The translations under genes were made by a program, and so were the position numbers. The notes under the pieces were generated by a model that was not told the DNA's origin, made no database searches, and saw only the letters and a program-made list of their open reading frames with translations. A stretch of 64,000 bases of DNA from Candidatus Dependentiae bacterium (GTDB lineage Bacteria > Babelota > Babeliae > Babelales > RVW-14), in NCBI GenBank assembly GCA_018266175.1, contig JAFEAY010000012.1, positions 32,533 to 96,532 of the forward strand. The letters are read 5' to 3'. Below, piece after piece: positions 26,617 through 37,147 of this stretch; the stretch's first letter is position 1; each line of letters begins with the position of its first letter.

Positions 26617-28197
26617 TCAACTTAATTTACTCAACGTTTTAATCATCGTAATACTTATTACAATCCCTAAAGCAACAGCTGTACACGCAGTAAGCAAAAT
26701 TCCATACGTTTGAATCATAAAACCTGCAGTAAAAAATGCTATCGCCGATGCGATAACGGATGGAAAAGCATATTGGATTTGTGCTTTAACCAAATCAAAA
26801 TGATATGAGCCGGCACTTGCGCTGGAAAGAAGCATAATATCTGCAATTGGTGAAAGATGGTTTCCCGCAACAGCTCCTGAGATAATGGCCGCAATCAAAG
26901 GGAAAACAATTGTAATTTGGTCTGGAGTTACCGGAATAGCTCCTGGCACAAATGATGCCAACATTGGAATAGCAATAGCAATCAGTAGACCAATGGTACC
27001 CCAAGCAGAACCCATAGTTGCAGAAATAAGCGTTGCAAGCAGGAAAAATATTCCAGGTAATAACGAGATAGTAATATGACCAATCAACAAGCCTGCAAGA
27101 TAATTTCCAGTCGCAAGATCATTTTTCAACAAAGCGCTCAATGTCCAGATTAAAACCAACACCATGATTGATGGAAGCATCAGCATAGCACCAGAACGTA
27201 CAACATCAGGGATCATAGAAATTTTCAGCTTTTTGCGCATGAATAAATAGACCATACCAATGAGCGTTGCACAACAACTGCCAAGAAAAAGTGCAATCGG
27301 AATACGACCAAACCCAAGATAGGCAATGCCGATAATAACCGTAACAAAAAGCGTAACAAGAGGAAGTAAGAAATCCCATATTGAACTGTTGTGCATCTGA
27401 GCAGCATCAACCACCTTCATGCGCCTAGTAAGGGCAATTTTACCACCAAAGAGATTGCCGGTTCGCGCTGCTTCTTCTTCATGACACTTCAATGTTCCAT
27501 ACGATGTACGCGTCAACACCATAAACCAAAGCGATGCTATTGTTATGAGCGCATAAAATAAAAATGGAATCGCCATGAGGTAGGCATAAAACGGATCAGC
27601 GAGTAGAACAGTACCTTCTTGCATGACCGTTGAAATACCTGACTGTCGCAACTGCATGATGATATCTGCCGACCAGCTTGAGATAGGGCAAAGAACTGCA
27701 AGTGGTGCTGCAATAGCACTCACAAGCAAGGCAAGCTTTACGCGTGGAATTTTGAACTGGTCGATAATGGGCTGCATCACCGAACCAACCGTTAAGCTAC
27801 CAAAATAGTCATCAACAAAGAAAAGGTGCGACATCATAAGACTTGCCACTTCTGCATTTTTTGCATTTTTAAGTCGATTTCTCAGTGCTTGACCATATGC
27901 AAAAGCTCCGCCTGTTTGCGTTATCAATTCAATCATGATGCCAAGAACAATTAAAAAAAGACAAATAAAAAGATACCAGGCAGACCAAAAACTTTCCCAC
28001 GAGGTAAGATAGCCTAATTCAGTTGCATTCCAAATTCTCACACCAACGGTGGTCAAAGCCGGTTTTAATTGAAAGTCATGAAGGATGAGTGCTGCAGATA
28101 GAATGCTGACACCTAGAGAAAAAACAATGCGTCGTGTTAAAATTGCCAACACAACCACCAACAATGGTGGCATGAGCACAAGCCAGCTTATCTGCAT
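26617..28197 (-). CDS. NhaC-family Na+/H+ antiporter-like membrane protein
   Basis: 526 residues with about 11-12 hydrophobic helices. Segments MMSHLFFVDDYFGSLTVGSVMQPI, ATMGSAWGTIGLLIAIAIPML and SGAVAGNHLSPIADIMLLSSASAG fit the NhaC / ion-transporter superfamily signature. It most likely exchanges Na+ for H+ at the inner membrane, although amino-acid exchange has been assigned to relatives. AAAGG precedes the ATG at 28197. It is transcribed alone. Confidence 0.88.
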   Translation of the reverse strand: MQISWLVLMPPLLVVVLAILTRRIVFSLGVSILSAALILHDFQLKPALTTVGVRIWNATELGYLTSWESFWSAWYLFICLFLIVLGIMIELITQTGGAFAYGQALRNRLKNAKNAEVASLMMSHLFFVDDYFGSLTVGSVMQPIIDQFKIPRVKLALLVSAIAAPLAVLCPISSWSADIIMQLRQSGISTVMQEGTVLLADPFYAYLMAIPFLFYALITIASLWFMVLTRTSYGTLKCHEEEAARTGNLFGGKIALTRRMKVVDAAQMHNSSIWDFLLPLVTLFVTVIIGIAYLGFGRIPIALFLGSCCATLIGMVYLFMRKKLKISMIPDVVRSGAMLMLPSIMVLVLIWTLSALLKNDLATGNYLAGLLIGHITISLLPGIFFLLATLISATMGSAWGTIGLLIAIAIPMLASFVPGAIPVTPDQITIVFPLIAAIISGAVAGNHLSPIADIMLLSSASAGSYHFDLVKAQIQYAFPSVIASAIAFFTAGFMIQTYGILLTACTAVALGIVISITMIKTLSKLS

Positions 28198-28321
28198 GAT
28201 GACCTTTCAGATCGCTTAATTTTTTTAGCTTAACCATGCAAGCAAGTTTATCGTAAAAATATACAAAAATAAAAAATGTAGAACAAACTCTTAGAGATTC
28301 ATTGGTCTCTTGTATAGACTC

Positions 28322-28450
28322 AAACCAAAGATAAAACGTAATTACCACCTATTATGATTGACAGTATCTTTGGTTTTTATACATAAATCCGCAATTTTAA
28401 CCTTGTTTTTTATACATAAACTCGATAAAGTTAGTTTGGTTTTTATACAT
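28322..28450 (+). promoter_or_regulatory. Operator-like repeats upstream of the DUF4143 ATPase gene
   Basis: The core TTTTTATACAT occurs three times, at spacing of exactly 33 bp (TATACAT at 28378, 28411, 28444). The first two copies extend to TTTATACATAAA, a near-perfect dyad. The first copy also overlaps a 12-bp perfect inverted repeat, AAACCAAAGATA (28322-28333) and TATCTTTGGTTT (28365-28376). Three helical-turn spacing on one face of the DNA suggests cooperative binding of a regulator. The third copy lies about 28 nt before the start codon. Confidence 0.5.
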
Positions 28451-28477
28451 TGAACCTGAAAATAGAAATGAGTGCCA

Positions 28478-29830
28478 ATGAAACGAATAATCGATTTCTT
28501 TTTGCAAGAATGGAAAAATGAAGCATTCAACCGAAAGCCATTATTACTCCGTGGCGCACGACAGGTTGGCAAAACTCACGCTGCAAGAAACTTAGGTGCA
28601 TCATTTAAACAGTTTGTTGAAATTAACTTAGAGTCTGATGAAAACGCTCGAAAAATATTATCCCAAGATCTTGATCCAAAGAGAATGGTATTTCAGCTTT
28701 CAGAGTACCTTGGAAAAGAAATCATTCCCGGTTCAACATTACTCTTTATCGATGAGATCCAAATAGTTCCACAAGCAATTATTGCCTTGCGTTATTTTTA
28801 TGAAATAATGCCCGAGTTACACGTTATTGCCGCAGGCTCTCTTTTGGATTTTGCGATCGAACAAGTGGGGATGCCCGTTGGCAGAATTTCGAGCCTGTAT
28901 ATGTACCCTATGTCGTTTTTTGAATTTGTGGTTGCTCTTGGGCATGAACGATGGGCGCAAACAATTTTGGAACACAATCCTACCGATCCGCTTTTTGATG
29001 GACTTCATGATAAGTTACTGGCACTTGTTGGAACGTACTTGGCTTTGGGCGGCATGCCAGCTGCAGTGAATACATGGATGCAAACACAAACGTCACGTAG
29101 TGTAAAAAAAGTACATAGCGACCTCCTTGATTCCTATCAACAAGATTTCAATAAATATGCCGCAAAGAGACAAATCAAATATCTTGATGCTCTCTTTGCG
29201 CATGCTTTATCGCAACTGAGTAATAAGTTTATGTACAGTAAAATTGGTGATTACCAAAAAAGAGAACTTGAGCCTGCGCTTGAGCTTTTACAAAAGGCCG
29301 GACTTTTTCATCCTGTTACTCGAAGTGCTGGTCAAGGAATACCAATTGGATCTGAAGCATATCTTAATGACTTTAAAATTATTTTCTTAGATGTTGGACT
29401 CAGTCAAGCAGCGCTGAATCTGGATATCGTACCATGGTTTCTTGACCCGCTTACTACCTTTGTCAACAAGGGAGAACTTGTAGAAGCTTTTGTTGGACAA
29501 GAGCTCTTGGCTTATGCTGATCCAATAGCAAAGAATCGCCTCTTTTATTGGCGGAAAGAAGAACGCAATAGCCAAGCTGAAATTGATTACCTCGTACAAG
29601 TAAAAGAGAGCGTGGTTCCTATTGAGGTTAAGGCGGGCAGAAGCTTGAGAATAAAAAGTATGCATATATTTTTAGACTCTCATACTCAATCAACATATGG
29701 TATGCGATTTTCTTCACACAACTATAAACAAGACGAAAGGGTGTGGACATTTCCACTCTACGCTGTTGTAAAACCTTTTTATGATGCACATGAAGAAATA
29801 CGCAAAGCATTACTGAACTTAATTGCTTAA
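28478..29830 (+). CDS. AAA-family ATPase with DUF4143 domain
   Basis: 450 residues from the ATG at 28478; a GTG two codons upstream is an alternative. Walker A is GARQVGKT and Walker B is LLFIDEIQ. The C-terminal DUF4143 region ends in AEIDYLV..VVPIEVKAG, the D..ExK pattern of a PD-(D/E)XK nuclease-like fold. These proteins are widespread, often horizontally moved, and their role is poorly known. It is preceded by an unusual triple repeat (28322-28450). No partner gene is evident nearby. Confidence 0.88.
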   Translation: MKRIIDFFLQEWKNEAFNRKPLLLRGARQVGKTHAARNLGASFKQFVEINLESDENARKILSQDLDPKRMVFQLSEYLGKEIIPGSTLLFIDEIQIVPQAIIALRYFYEIMPELHVIAAGSLLDFAIEQVGMPVGRISSLYMYPMSFFEFVVALGHERWAQTILEHNPTDPLFDGLHDKLLALVGTYLALGGMPAAVNTWMQTQTSRSVKKVHSDLLDSYQQDFNKYAAKRQIKYLDALFAHALSQLSNKFMYSKIGDYQKRELEPALELLQKAGLFHPVTRSAGQGIPIGSEAYLNDFKIIFLDVGLSQAALNLDIVPWFLDPLTTFVNKGELVEAFVGQELLAYADPIAKNRLFYWRKEERNSQAEIDYLVQVKESVVPIEVKAGRSLRIKSMHIFLDSHTQSTYGMRFSSHNYKQDERVWTFPLYAVVKPFYDAHEEIRKALLNLIA

Positions 29831-29973
29831 GCTCCTACACTAAAATTAATACGCTCAATAAAATATTGTATGCTAAACTATTACACATTCCGAACATTTT
29901 GCGATACCCTAATGCCCTGAGCTATGAAAGAGCTCCTAAAGCATTGCTAACAAATTGGTTTTTAAAGGTAATC

Positions 29974-30423
29974 GTGAGTCAATCACTCAATACTATTTTG
30001 CAAGCTATTATTCCTCCTGAGCACCAATGGAAGCTGACGCTTTTCAAACATTGGGATGAAATTATTGGTGATATGCGTGACAAAGTGATCATCCAAGAAA
30101 TCAAAGATTCTGTGCTCTTCCTTGCGGTCTCTCATCCCGCTTGGGCGCACGAACTCTTTCTTCTCACTCCTTTGCTTAAGCAAAAAATAAACTCGTATCT
30201 AGTAAAAGATCAAATAAAAACGATACGCTTAAATGTGAAAACATTTCAACCCACAGGCTCACAGCGAAAAAAAGTATATAACGCTGAACAAGCACCCTTG
30301 ATCAACATTCCTCCATCACGCCAAGAGCAAGCTTTATTGAGCCGTGTTGCTAACCATGAGCTGCGCGACGCACTCTGCGGTTTTTTACTGCGATGCAAGC
30401 GTCAGAAGAAGGAGTCGTTATGA
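29974..30423 (+). CDS. DUF721 (DciA-like) protein
   Basis: 149 residues from the GTG at 29974, which has AAAGG five bases upstream; the frame extends to a TTG at 29866 that has no ribosome-binding site. The core WDEIIGD..V.I..IKDSVLFLAVSHPAWAHELFLLTPLLKQKIN is the DUF721 pattern. DciA-type proteins help load the replicative helicase. Here it is short and has a basic tail. The stop codon overlaps the start of the TPR gene (ATGA). Confidence 0.75.
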   Translation: MSQSLNTILQAIIPPEHQWKLTLFKHWDEIIGDMRDKVIIQEIKDSVLFLAVSHPAWAHELFLLTPLLKQKINSYLVKDQIKTIRLNVKTFQPTGSQRKKVYNAEQAPLINIPPSRQEQALLSRVANHELRDALCGFLLRCKRQKKESL

Positions 30424-32111
30424 TGAACATTAAGCGAAGTATTCTTATCGGTATAATCTTTGGCCTTGTTATACAAGAACAATCTTGGGCAAAGGCTAAA
30501 AATCGTAAAGCAATGAGTACCGTTGAAAATCAAGAAGTAGATGATGCTGAACAAGAAAATGAACTTTCATTCACCGAAGTAAGCGATCACAGTGGGTCTC
30601 AAAAAGATCATCAACGTCTTTATTTTTTATACCTCAAAGCGAGCTACCTTCATGCTCGAGGCCAAATCAAAGAAGCTGCGGATGCATTTCAGGCACTACT
30701 TCAGCACAATCCACCATCATATGTTTATGATGGCTACCTAACGCTTCTTTTTGACATCGGACAATTTCAAAAAATTATTTCGCTTATTGAAACTCAAGAA
30801 CATCTATTTAAGCGAGTTTTAAAAAACAATCTTGACCTCCAGTTGCTTGTTGCACAATCATACATCCATCTCAATCAAGATCAGAAGGCCTCAACCTTGC
30901 TGGTCTCCTTGGCAAAAAACCATCCCGAAAATGCACAGATAGCCTATTACGCTGCAGTTGCGCTCCTTAAAAGTGGTCAACTGGTGCAAGCACACCAATT
31001 TATTGATGGGTGCTTAAATAATGCAGACCTCCAGGCTAAGCACTTTCTTTTTTATTTTCTTAAATCAAAAATTTGTATGAGTCAAAATAATATGCCTCAA
31101 GCGCTTGCTCATATAGAAAAAAGCCTTGAAAAATTCCCTAAATTTGATCGTGGTTGGTTACTGCGCGGCATGCTGATGGAACAACAAGGCAAAATTAACG
31201 AAGCAATAAAAGGATATAAAAACTTTCTTGATCTTGTTGGTCGGGACATGATGGTTGAAAAACAGCTTATTCAGCTGCTTTTTTCTCAAAAGCGTTTTAG
31301 TGAAGCTGCAAACTATCTTGAAAAAATTAAAAGTGAAACACCGGAATACTTCTTTGATCTTGCACTGATTCAACACAAAGGGGGCGATTGCAATGCAGCT
31401 CTTTCCAATATCAGCAAGGCACTTAAATGCAATCCCGATTTTCAACAAGCTCGGTTACTGAAAATTGATATTCTTATTGCTGAAAAACAGTTTGATAAAG
31501 TTTTAAAATTTATGCGTAAATGGATCGAGCGTAATCCACTTGATGAAGTTGCTCTTCACACCCTGCTGATCTTACGCAAAGGGCCTGTGGGAACGCCAAA
31601 AATAGTAAAACTCCTTGAAGACCTAATCAAAAATAAAAAGCACTCATCAACGGTTATTATTACTCTTGCTGATTTGTATACCGAAACAGAAAACTATCCC
31701 CGCGCTCTGCACTGCTACGAAAAGCTCCTTGATATGACGAATAATGATCAGATGAAAGCGGGCATTTTATACCAACTAGGCTACCTGTATCATCACACAG
31801 CGCAAGATGAAAAAGCTAAAAATTCACTCAAGCAATCGGTTGAGCTTGATGCAACAAACCCTTCAGCCTGTAATCTTCTTGCATATCTCTACGCAACGAC
31901 AGGAGAAAATCTAAACCAAGCACTTGAATTGATAGAAAAGGCATTGCAACAAAATCCACAATCGCCATACTACCTTGATACCAAGGGTTGTATTTTGCTC
32001 AAGCTTGGAAGAAAGCAAGAAGCGCTTACTATTTTACAGCAAGCTTACGATCAAGATCCAAGTGATGTTGTTATTAAAAAGCATCTTGCAATGGCTCAAA
32101 ACGGATCTTAA
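30420..32111 (+). CDS. Secreted or periplasmic TPR protein
   Basis: 563 residues. The start at 30420 is chosen because AAGGAG precedes it and it overlaps the previous stop. Residues 1-27 are a signal peptide (SILIGIIFGLVIQEQSWAKA). Residues ~65-560 are about 13 tetratricopeptide repeats (for example AADAFQALLQHNP, EAIKGYKNFLDL, AKNSLKQSVELDATNPSA, ALTILQQAYDQDP). TPR arrays are scaffolds. Together with DUF721 and murG in a row it may serve envelope assembly, but this is a guess. Confidence 0.88.
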   Translation: MMNIKRSILIGIIFGLVIQEQSWAKAKNRKAMSTVENQEVDDAEQENELSFTEVSDHSGSQKDHQRLYFLYLKASYLHARGQIKEAADAFQALLQHNPPSYVYDGYLTLLFDIGQFQKIISLIETQEHLFKRVLKNNLDLQLLVAQSYIHLNQDQKASTLLVSLAKNHPENAQIAYYAAVALLKSGQLVQAHQFIDGCLNNADLQAKHFLFYFLKSKICMSQNNMPQALAHIEKSLEKFPKFDRGWLLRGMLMEQQGKINEAIKGYKNFLDLVGRDMMVEKQLIQLLFSQKRFSEAANYLEKIKSETPEYFFDLALIQHKGGDCNAALSNISKALKCNPDFQQARLLKIDILIAEKQFDKVLKFMRKWIERNPLDEVALHTLLILRKGPVGTPKIVKLLEDLIKNKKHSSTVIITLADLYTETENYPRALHCYEKLLDMTNNDQMKAGILYQLGYLYHHTAQDEKAKNSLKQSVELDATNPSACNLLAYLYATTGENLNQALELIEKALQQNPQSPYYLDTKGCILLKLGRKQEALTILQQAYDQDPSDVVIKKHLAMAQNGS

Positions 32112-32119
32112 AATTAATT

Positions 32120-33193
32120 ATGATGAAAACAAAAAAACTTTTTCTTGTGGCAGCAGGCTCAGGTGGACATATTTTACCTGCACTTGTTCTTGGCAAAGCG
32201 TGGCAAGAAAATAACCCGGATGGTAAAATTATTTTTTTCTCCAGCTCGCGCACGCTTGATCAAACACTGGTTACTCAAACGTCAATTGCGCAGCAATCAC
32301 TCTTTTTTAGGCTGGGCACATTAAGCATGCGTACGTGGTGGAAGCTTCCAATTTTGTTGGCACAACTGCTTTATATTTTTGGCGCAAGCTTTTGGCACGC
32401 ACTGCGGTTGCGACCAGAAAAAATCATCTGCACGGGTGGGCTTATCGGCCTGCCCGTGTGCTTAGCTGGTCGACTTGCAGGAATTTTAGTTGAAATTTAT
32501 GAACTCAATGCGGTACCGGGAAAAGCGGTCAAAGCGCTGATGCCCGTTGCTCACACCATTTTCACCCCATTTGCACAAACATCCGAGCATTACGCATTAT
32601 GGGGCAAAAGCTTTGCCACCAAATGCAAGCTCACTTCCTACCCTCTACGCTTTGGCAAGAAGATAAAAAAACTTGAGCCTCAAATAGTTTTTGATCAGCT
32701 TAATGCTCAGACCAGCAAAGAATTTTCTCTGAATAAAAAAACAATTTTAATTGTTGGGGGCTCGCAAGGCTCTGCATTCCTTAATCGCTGTATTCAAGAT
32801 CTTATTGCAAGAAATTCATTTCCAAAAAATCAGATACAAATTATTCATCAAGCTGGGTCCAGCAACCTAAGCCAATATCGAACCTGGTATCAAGAACAAA
32901 AAATAGCAGCTTATGTTTTTGATTTTGATCCGCAAATTGATCGGTATTACCAAGTAGCTGATTTGATCATCTGTAGGGCAGGAGCCGGAACACTTTTTGA
33001 AATCGCACACTTTGGCAAGAAAAGCATTATAATTCCACTTATTGCTTCAACCACAACACATCAAAAAGACAATGCTTTTGCTATTGCTACCGAATATCCA
33101 AATCTTTTTACAGCACTTGATCAGCAAACACTCGAGCTTGATCTAACTCCTCTTGAACAGACAGTTCTTGCTCGCTTAAATCTGCATTCATAA
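32120..33193 (+). CDS. murG: UDP-GlcNAc:lipid-I N-acetylglucosaminyltransferase
   Basis: 357 residues. GT28 signatures: N-terminal FLVAAGSGGHILPALVLGKAW, LLYIFGASFWHA..ICTGGLIGLPVCLAG, and the C-terminal IVGGSQGSAFLNRCI and CRAGAGTLFEIAHFGKKSIIIPL. It completes lipid II on the inner face of the membrane. The genome therefore keeps at least part of peptidoglycan synthesis. Its last 86 bases overlap a gene on the other strand. Confidence 0.93.
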   Translation: MMKTKKLFLVAAGSGGHILPALVLGKAWQENNPDGKIIFFSSSRTLDQTLVTQTSIAQQSLFFRLGTLSMRTWWKLPILLAQLLYIFGASFWHALRLRPEKIICTGGLIGLPVCLAGRLAGILVEIYELNAVPGKAVKALMPVAHTIFTPFAQTSEHYALWGKSFATKCKLTSYPLRFGKKIKKLEPQIVFDQLNAQTSKEFSLNKKTILIVGGSQGSAFLNRCIQDLIARNSFPKNQIQIIHQAGSSNLSQYRTWYQEQKIAAYVFDFDPQIDRYYQVADLIICRAGAGTLFEIAHFGKKSIIIPLIASTTTHQKDNAFAIATEYPNLFTALDQQTLELDLTPLEQTVLARLNLHS

Positions 33194-34307
33194 TATTTTC
33201 TTGAACATGCTGAAAATCATGTGCGTATTGCTTACGCGTTTTACATGATGGATGATCACCAGTTTCTTCTTCAAGCATTGAGTTAAAGCCTTGCATACGA
33301 GTGTTGTAATGCCCATTAAGCAAGCTTAAGAGAATCCCTGCACACTTTGGAGATTCTTGAGACAGTTCATTCAGCTTGTTAGCAACATAAACATATGATT
33401 CTTCAAAGCTTTTTTTATCATCCAGAACTTTATCTTCAATTTTTTCAATCATCGATACAAATGACGGTGAATCCTGCAAAGTCTCAAGCGCGATCATATC
33501 AGCCTCTTTTTCAAAAGCTCTACCACGGACTAGTAAGCAAACAGCCGTCGCAACGCTCATACCTGTCCAAATAAGCAGGTGAGCGGGCCATGATTGCAAG
33601 CACGAAACAAATTCTTTACGATCTCCAACGTTTCTGGTGCCATCATCAAGGCTGTTCACAAAATAAATAAGAGCTGCAGGAGCAACAATGCTTCCAAGCA
33701 AAGAAAGCGTAATCTGCTGGGGAACATGAGATTGTTTAACATGACCAAGCTCATGGGCAAGAACCATCTTTAATTCATTATACGATAGTTTTTTTAACAG
33801 ACTCTGACCAAGAACCACCATTGATAAACTCGGTGAAAACGATGTTGCATAGGCATTGAAAAGCTTTTTATCACCGGATAAGAAAATGACTGGCATTGGT
33901 ATCTTCATTTTTTTGCACAGATCGTTTACCAGCTTATGGAGCTGCGGTGTTTTATCTTGTGGAAGGAATATGAGACCATCTTCAGACCCAAAGCGCAAGA
34001 CACCGCCAGGAAAAATATTTAAGAAAAAGTGACTAAGCGCTTGATCAACCAAGCCATCTTTGCTATTGGCTATCTTAACCGTGTCGATTAGCCCTGCCAT
34101 GTTTTTGATAAACGAATCTTTGATTTTTAATTGCTTGATGACTTCTGGCTCTTTTTTGAAACGCTTGATCTCATCCCACACTGGATTCTGGATAGCCGGT
34201 TTTTCTGAATCAACATGAGTCTTATGAATTTCGGTACAGCTAATCTGATTGCTCCCACAAGCAATAATACTGAATACGACCAATAAGATTATATCTTTAA
34301 AGTTCAT
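33108..34307 (-). CDS. M48-family zinc metalloprotease, predicted lipoprotein
   Basis: 399 residues from the ATG at 34307, chosen for its AGGGA ribosome-binding site; the frame opens 26 codons earlier. The N-terminus LLVVFSIIACGSN contains a plausible lipobox (IIAC). The active site MVLAHELGHVKQSH has HExxH, and the third ligand is in FEKEADMIALE. Two hydrophobic segments follow the HExxH, as in HtpX/Oma1-like enzymes. It likely degrades damaged envelope proteins. It overlaps the 3' end of murG on the opposite strand by 86 bp. Confidence 0.88.
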   Translation of the reverse strand: MNFKDIILLVVFSIIACGSNQISCTEIHKTHVDSEKPAIQNPVWDEIKRFKKEPEVIKQLKIKDSFIKNMAGLIDTVKIANSKDGLVDQALSHFFLNIFPGGVLRFGSEDGLIFLPQDKTPQLHKLVNDLCKKMKIPMPVIFLSGDKKLFNAYATSFSPSLSMVVLGQSLLKKLSYNELKMVLAHELGHVKQSHVPQQITLSLLGSIVAPAALIYFVNSLDDGTRNVGDRKEFVSCLQSWPAHLLIWTGMSVATAVCLLVRGRAFEKEADMIALETLQDSPSFVSMIEKIEDKVLDDKKSFEESYVYVANKLNELSQESPKCAGILLSLLNGHYNTRMQGFNSMLEEETGDHPSCKTRKQYAHDFQHVQENIMNADLSEQELSVQEELDQARVFADQVL

Positions 34308-34502
34308 AAATAAATTCCCTGACCAATTTATCACCAATAACAAAACGCAGTGTGCAAATGTAACGTTTTTCAGCTGAAAATACAAAAGGCTCTAACTTTT
34401 GCACTTTTTCATAAAAAAGTTTTATTTTTTGGCATTCTGCCGTTTGCCGAGTATGCTAGTCGTTGCATTGTAAATGCCGAGCAATCAAAAGAGGAATTAA
34501 AA

Positions 34503-35315
34503 ATGTATCCACGCTTAATGCACTTGTATGGACCTATCTGGATTTATAGCTACGGGACAATGATTGCCCTTGGTTTTTTACTTTTTCTGCTTTTAGCCTA
34601 TCAACACCCTGTTCGCAGAAGGTTTATGACCGCTGAACAATTTTTCAACACCCTGTTTATCGGCTTTTCATCGGGTATTATTGGTGGCAGGTTCCTTTTT
34701 GTCATTACACACCTTGATACCTTTTTTGGTAACTGGATAGAGATATTCTTCCCCTGGGAAGGTGGCTTTACCTTGCTTGGCGGCATGGTTGCCATTATGC
34801 TCGCCGTTCCACTGTACCTGCACAAAATAGGTATTCCGATTTTGCAGGCACTGGACGTAACAGGCCTTTACGCACCACTCATGCAAGCAATTGCTCGTTT
34901 TGGATGTCTCTTTGCAGGCTGCTGCTATGGAGCACTCGTTGAACACCCTACACGCTTGAACTCGATTACCTTCTCAGATCCTGCAGGGTTTGCTCCTTGT
35001 GGAGTTCCTCTCTATCCAACTCAAGTTTATATGAGCTTAGCTTCACTTTTCATATTTTTCTTCATGCTCGCACTTTCAAAAACTCATCGACTCAAGCCTG
35101 GACAACTGATATTCAGCTACCTACTTATTGAAAATTTCGCACGATTCGCGGTCGATTTTTGGCGTGGAGATCGTGAATTTATGCACTATGTATCCATGTG
35201 TGGAAAGACGGGAATTTCACTCTCACAACCACAAGTTCTTTCATTAATTTTTTGCGGCATAGCACTCATAGGCTTGCTGTGGACAACCCAACGTCATCAT
35301 ACTCCTGATGCTTAA
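34503..35315 (+). CDS. lgt: Prolipoprotein diacylglyceryl transferase
   Basis: 270 residues from the ATG at 34503 with GAGG upstream; the frame opens 51 codons earlier, overlapping the divergent M48 gene. Seven hydrophobic segments. Family signatures: YSYGTMIALGFLLFLLLAY, GIIGGRFLFVI, and ARFGCLFAGCCYGA in place of the more usual R.GNF.NGE.YG. It transfers diacylglycerol to the Cys of lipoproteins, consistent with the lipoprotein protease next door. It is 14 nt from dnaG. Confidence 0.92.
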   Translation: MYPRLMHLYGPIWIYSYGTMIALGFLLFLLLAYQHPVRRRFMTAEQFFNTLFIGFSSGIIGGRFLFVITHLDTFFGNWIEIFFPWEGGFTLLGGMVAIMLAVPLYLHKIGIPILQALDVTGLYAPLMQAIARFGCLFAGCCYGALVEHPTRLNSITFSDPAGFAPCGVPLYPTQVYMSLASLFIFFFMLALSKTHRLKPGQLIFSYLLIENFARFAVDFWRGDREFMHYVSMCGKTGISLSQPQVLSLIFCGIALIGLLWTTQRHHTPDA

Positions 35316-35329
35316 CTATCGATTGAACT

Positions 35330-37147
35330 ATGTCACTTTTTAATTTTATCAAAAATGAACTCCCTATTCTTGATGTCATTACTGAATATGTACCTATCAA
35401 ACCCGCTGGCCATTACTGGAAGGCATCATGCCCATTCCACAGTGAGACTGATGCATCATTTACTGTCAGCCCTGATAAACAGATTTTTTACTGCTTCGGG
35501 TGTCATGCACATGGGGACTCAATCGCATTTATTGCAAAAAAAGAAAATTTAACTCAACTCGAGGCTGCCAAACTCTTAATTGAACGCTACCACTTAAACG
35601 TTCCAGAGCAGCTTGCAAACCAATTTTCGCAAGTCATCGCCTCGTCACAAGCAAAAGAAAGCTATTTTAAAACCTGTAAGGCGTTTGCTACCTGGGCACA
35701 CAATGCACACTTTCATAACCGGATTGCTTGCGATTATTTAGCTGCCCGAAACCTTTCTGCGGCAACGATCAAGCAATTTCAAGTGGGTTATTTGCCAGGA
35801 GGAAGTCTTGCAATAAAACAGCTGATTAAAGACTTGGCGGCTCAGAATATTCTTGTTCAGGATCTCCTTGATGCCGGCATATTGATGGAAAGCAAAGCCA
35901 TGCTTTACTCACCATTTGAAGAACGAATACTCTTTCCGATCAGCGATACAAGCGGCCGTTGTTGCGGTTTTGGAGGAAGAATTTTCAGGCCGGGCGATGA
36001 GCGACCCAAATATTACAACAGCCGAGAAAATGAAGGCTTTGCCAAAGGAAAACTCTTATTCGGACTTGATTTGGCCAAAAAATCAATCCAAGATCAGCAA
36101 GTTGCTTTTCTGGTTGAAGGGTATATGGACTGTATTACCATGGCGCAATATGGCTACACCAATACTATTGCTACACTGGGAACAGCCTGCACCGTGGAAC
36201 ATTTAAAGCTTATTGCACGGTTTGCCCCTCAGGTATACGTTTTATACGATGGTGACCAAGCTGGACAAAAGGCAATTATTCGATTGGCTGAGCTCTGCTG
36301 GGAAGTTAATCTGGAACCGCTCGCTATTACACTTCCCCCAGGTGAAGACCCCGCATCGATACTCAGTAAAGGAGAAAAGCTTGACCACCTCATTGACCAA
36401 GCTCAAGATATTTTCAGCTTTTTTATCAAAAGCTTAGGTGTAAATTTCTTTGCAAAGCCCCTTGCCCATAAGCTTGCTTTAATGGAAAAAATGCTTAATT
36501 TAATCGTTAAAATAATCGATCCAATCAAGCAAGACATATTATTACAACAAGCAAGCAGTACGACCAATATTTCATTTTTATCCCTGAAAGAGGGCCTCAA
36601 CCGACTTTCAACTAAGCTTGCCAATCGGGCTCAGTACAATAACCAAGAAGCTGACTATTCCGCTGACTCTGGCGATGTAGAAAATACTGCTATAAACGAA
36701 TCTAGCGATATTTCTTTGCTGGAAGAAAAAATTATTTCTGTTATACTTACCACTAATTTGCATACAAACAACAAGAAGCTAGAAATTGAACCTGAGCTCG
36801 TGTCATATTTTTCCCAGAACGTTCAAGAAATCCTGAGCAAAATCAAAGCATTTAATACAAAAGCTTACACTCAAAGCAACCAGTTTGGGATGTTTCTAGA
36901 AACACTGAGTGAAACGGAGAAAGCGTGGGTTATCAAAGCAAGCTTACTTTTTGACGAAGATGTCAGCGTTGAAACATTCAACCAGCTTATTTTTCGTTTT
37001 TGCAAATATAACTGGAAGCAAATTGTTCGAGACATCAAGGCTCACATGCTGATAGCAACTGAAGAGAAAAATACGGATCGACTCAATGAGTTATTTCATT
37101 TGTTTTCAAAACTGAAACAGGGGATTCAAAGCAGGGGATTGATATGA
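35330..37147 (+). CDS. dnaG: DNA primase
   Basis: 605 residues. The CHC2 zinc domain shows [24 protein letters not shown] (residues ~37-65). The TOPRIM core has [16 protein letters not shown] and [12 protein letters not shown] DnaB-interacting C-terminal region follows and is poorly conserved. It synthesises replication primers. The stop codon overlaps the rpoD start (ATGA), the classic dnaG-rpoD pairing. Confidence 0.96.
   Translation: MSLFNFIKNELPILDVITEYVPIKPAGHYWKASCPFHSETDASFTVSPDKQIFYCFGCHAHGDSIAFIAKKENLTQLEAAKLLIERYHLNVPEQLANQFSQVIASSQAKESYFKTCKAFATWAHNAHFHNRIACDYLAARNLSAATIKQFQVGYLPGGSLAIKQLIKDLAAQNILVQDLLDAGILMESKAMLYSPFEERILFPISDTSGRCCGFGGRIFRPGDERPKYYNSRENEGFAKGKLLFGLDLAKKSIQDQQVAFLVEGYMDCITMAQYGYTNTIATLGTACTVEHLKLIARFAPQVYVLYDGDQAGQKAIIRLAELCWEVNLEPLAITLPPGEDPASILSKGEKLDHLIDQAQDIFSFFIKSLGVNFFAKPLAHKLALMEKMLNLIVKIIDPIKQDILLQQASSTTNISFLSLKEGLNRLSTKLANRAQYNNQEADYSADSGDVENTAINESSDISLLEEKIISVILTTNLHTNNKKLEIEPELVSYFSQNVQEILSKIKAFNTKAYTQSNQFGMFLETLSETEKAWVIKASLLFDEDVSVETFNQLIFRFCKYNWKQIVRDIKAHMLIATEEKNTDRLNELFHLFSKLKQGIQSRGLI

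Noticed and set aside
28369..28450. Regular 33-bp repeat spacing resembling a CRISPR array
   Set aside because: Only the first ~16 bases of each unit are alike, there are three units, no true spacers and no cas genes nearby. An operator is more likely.
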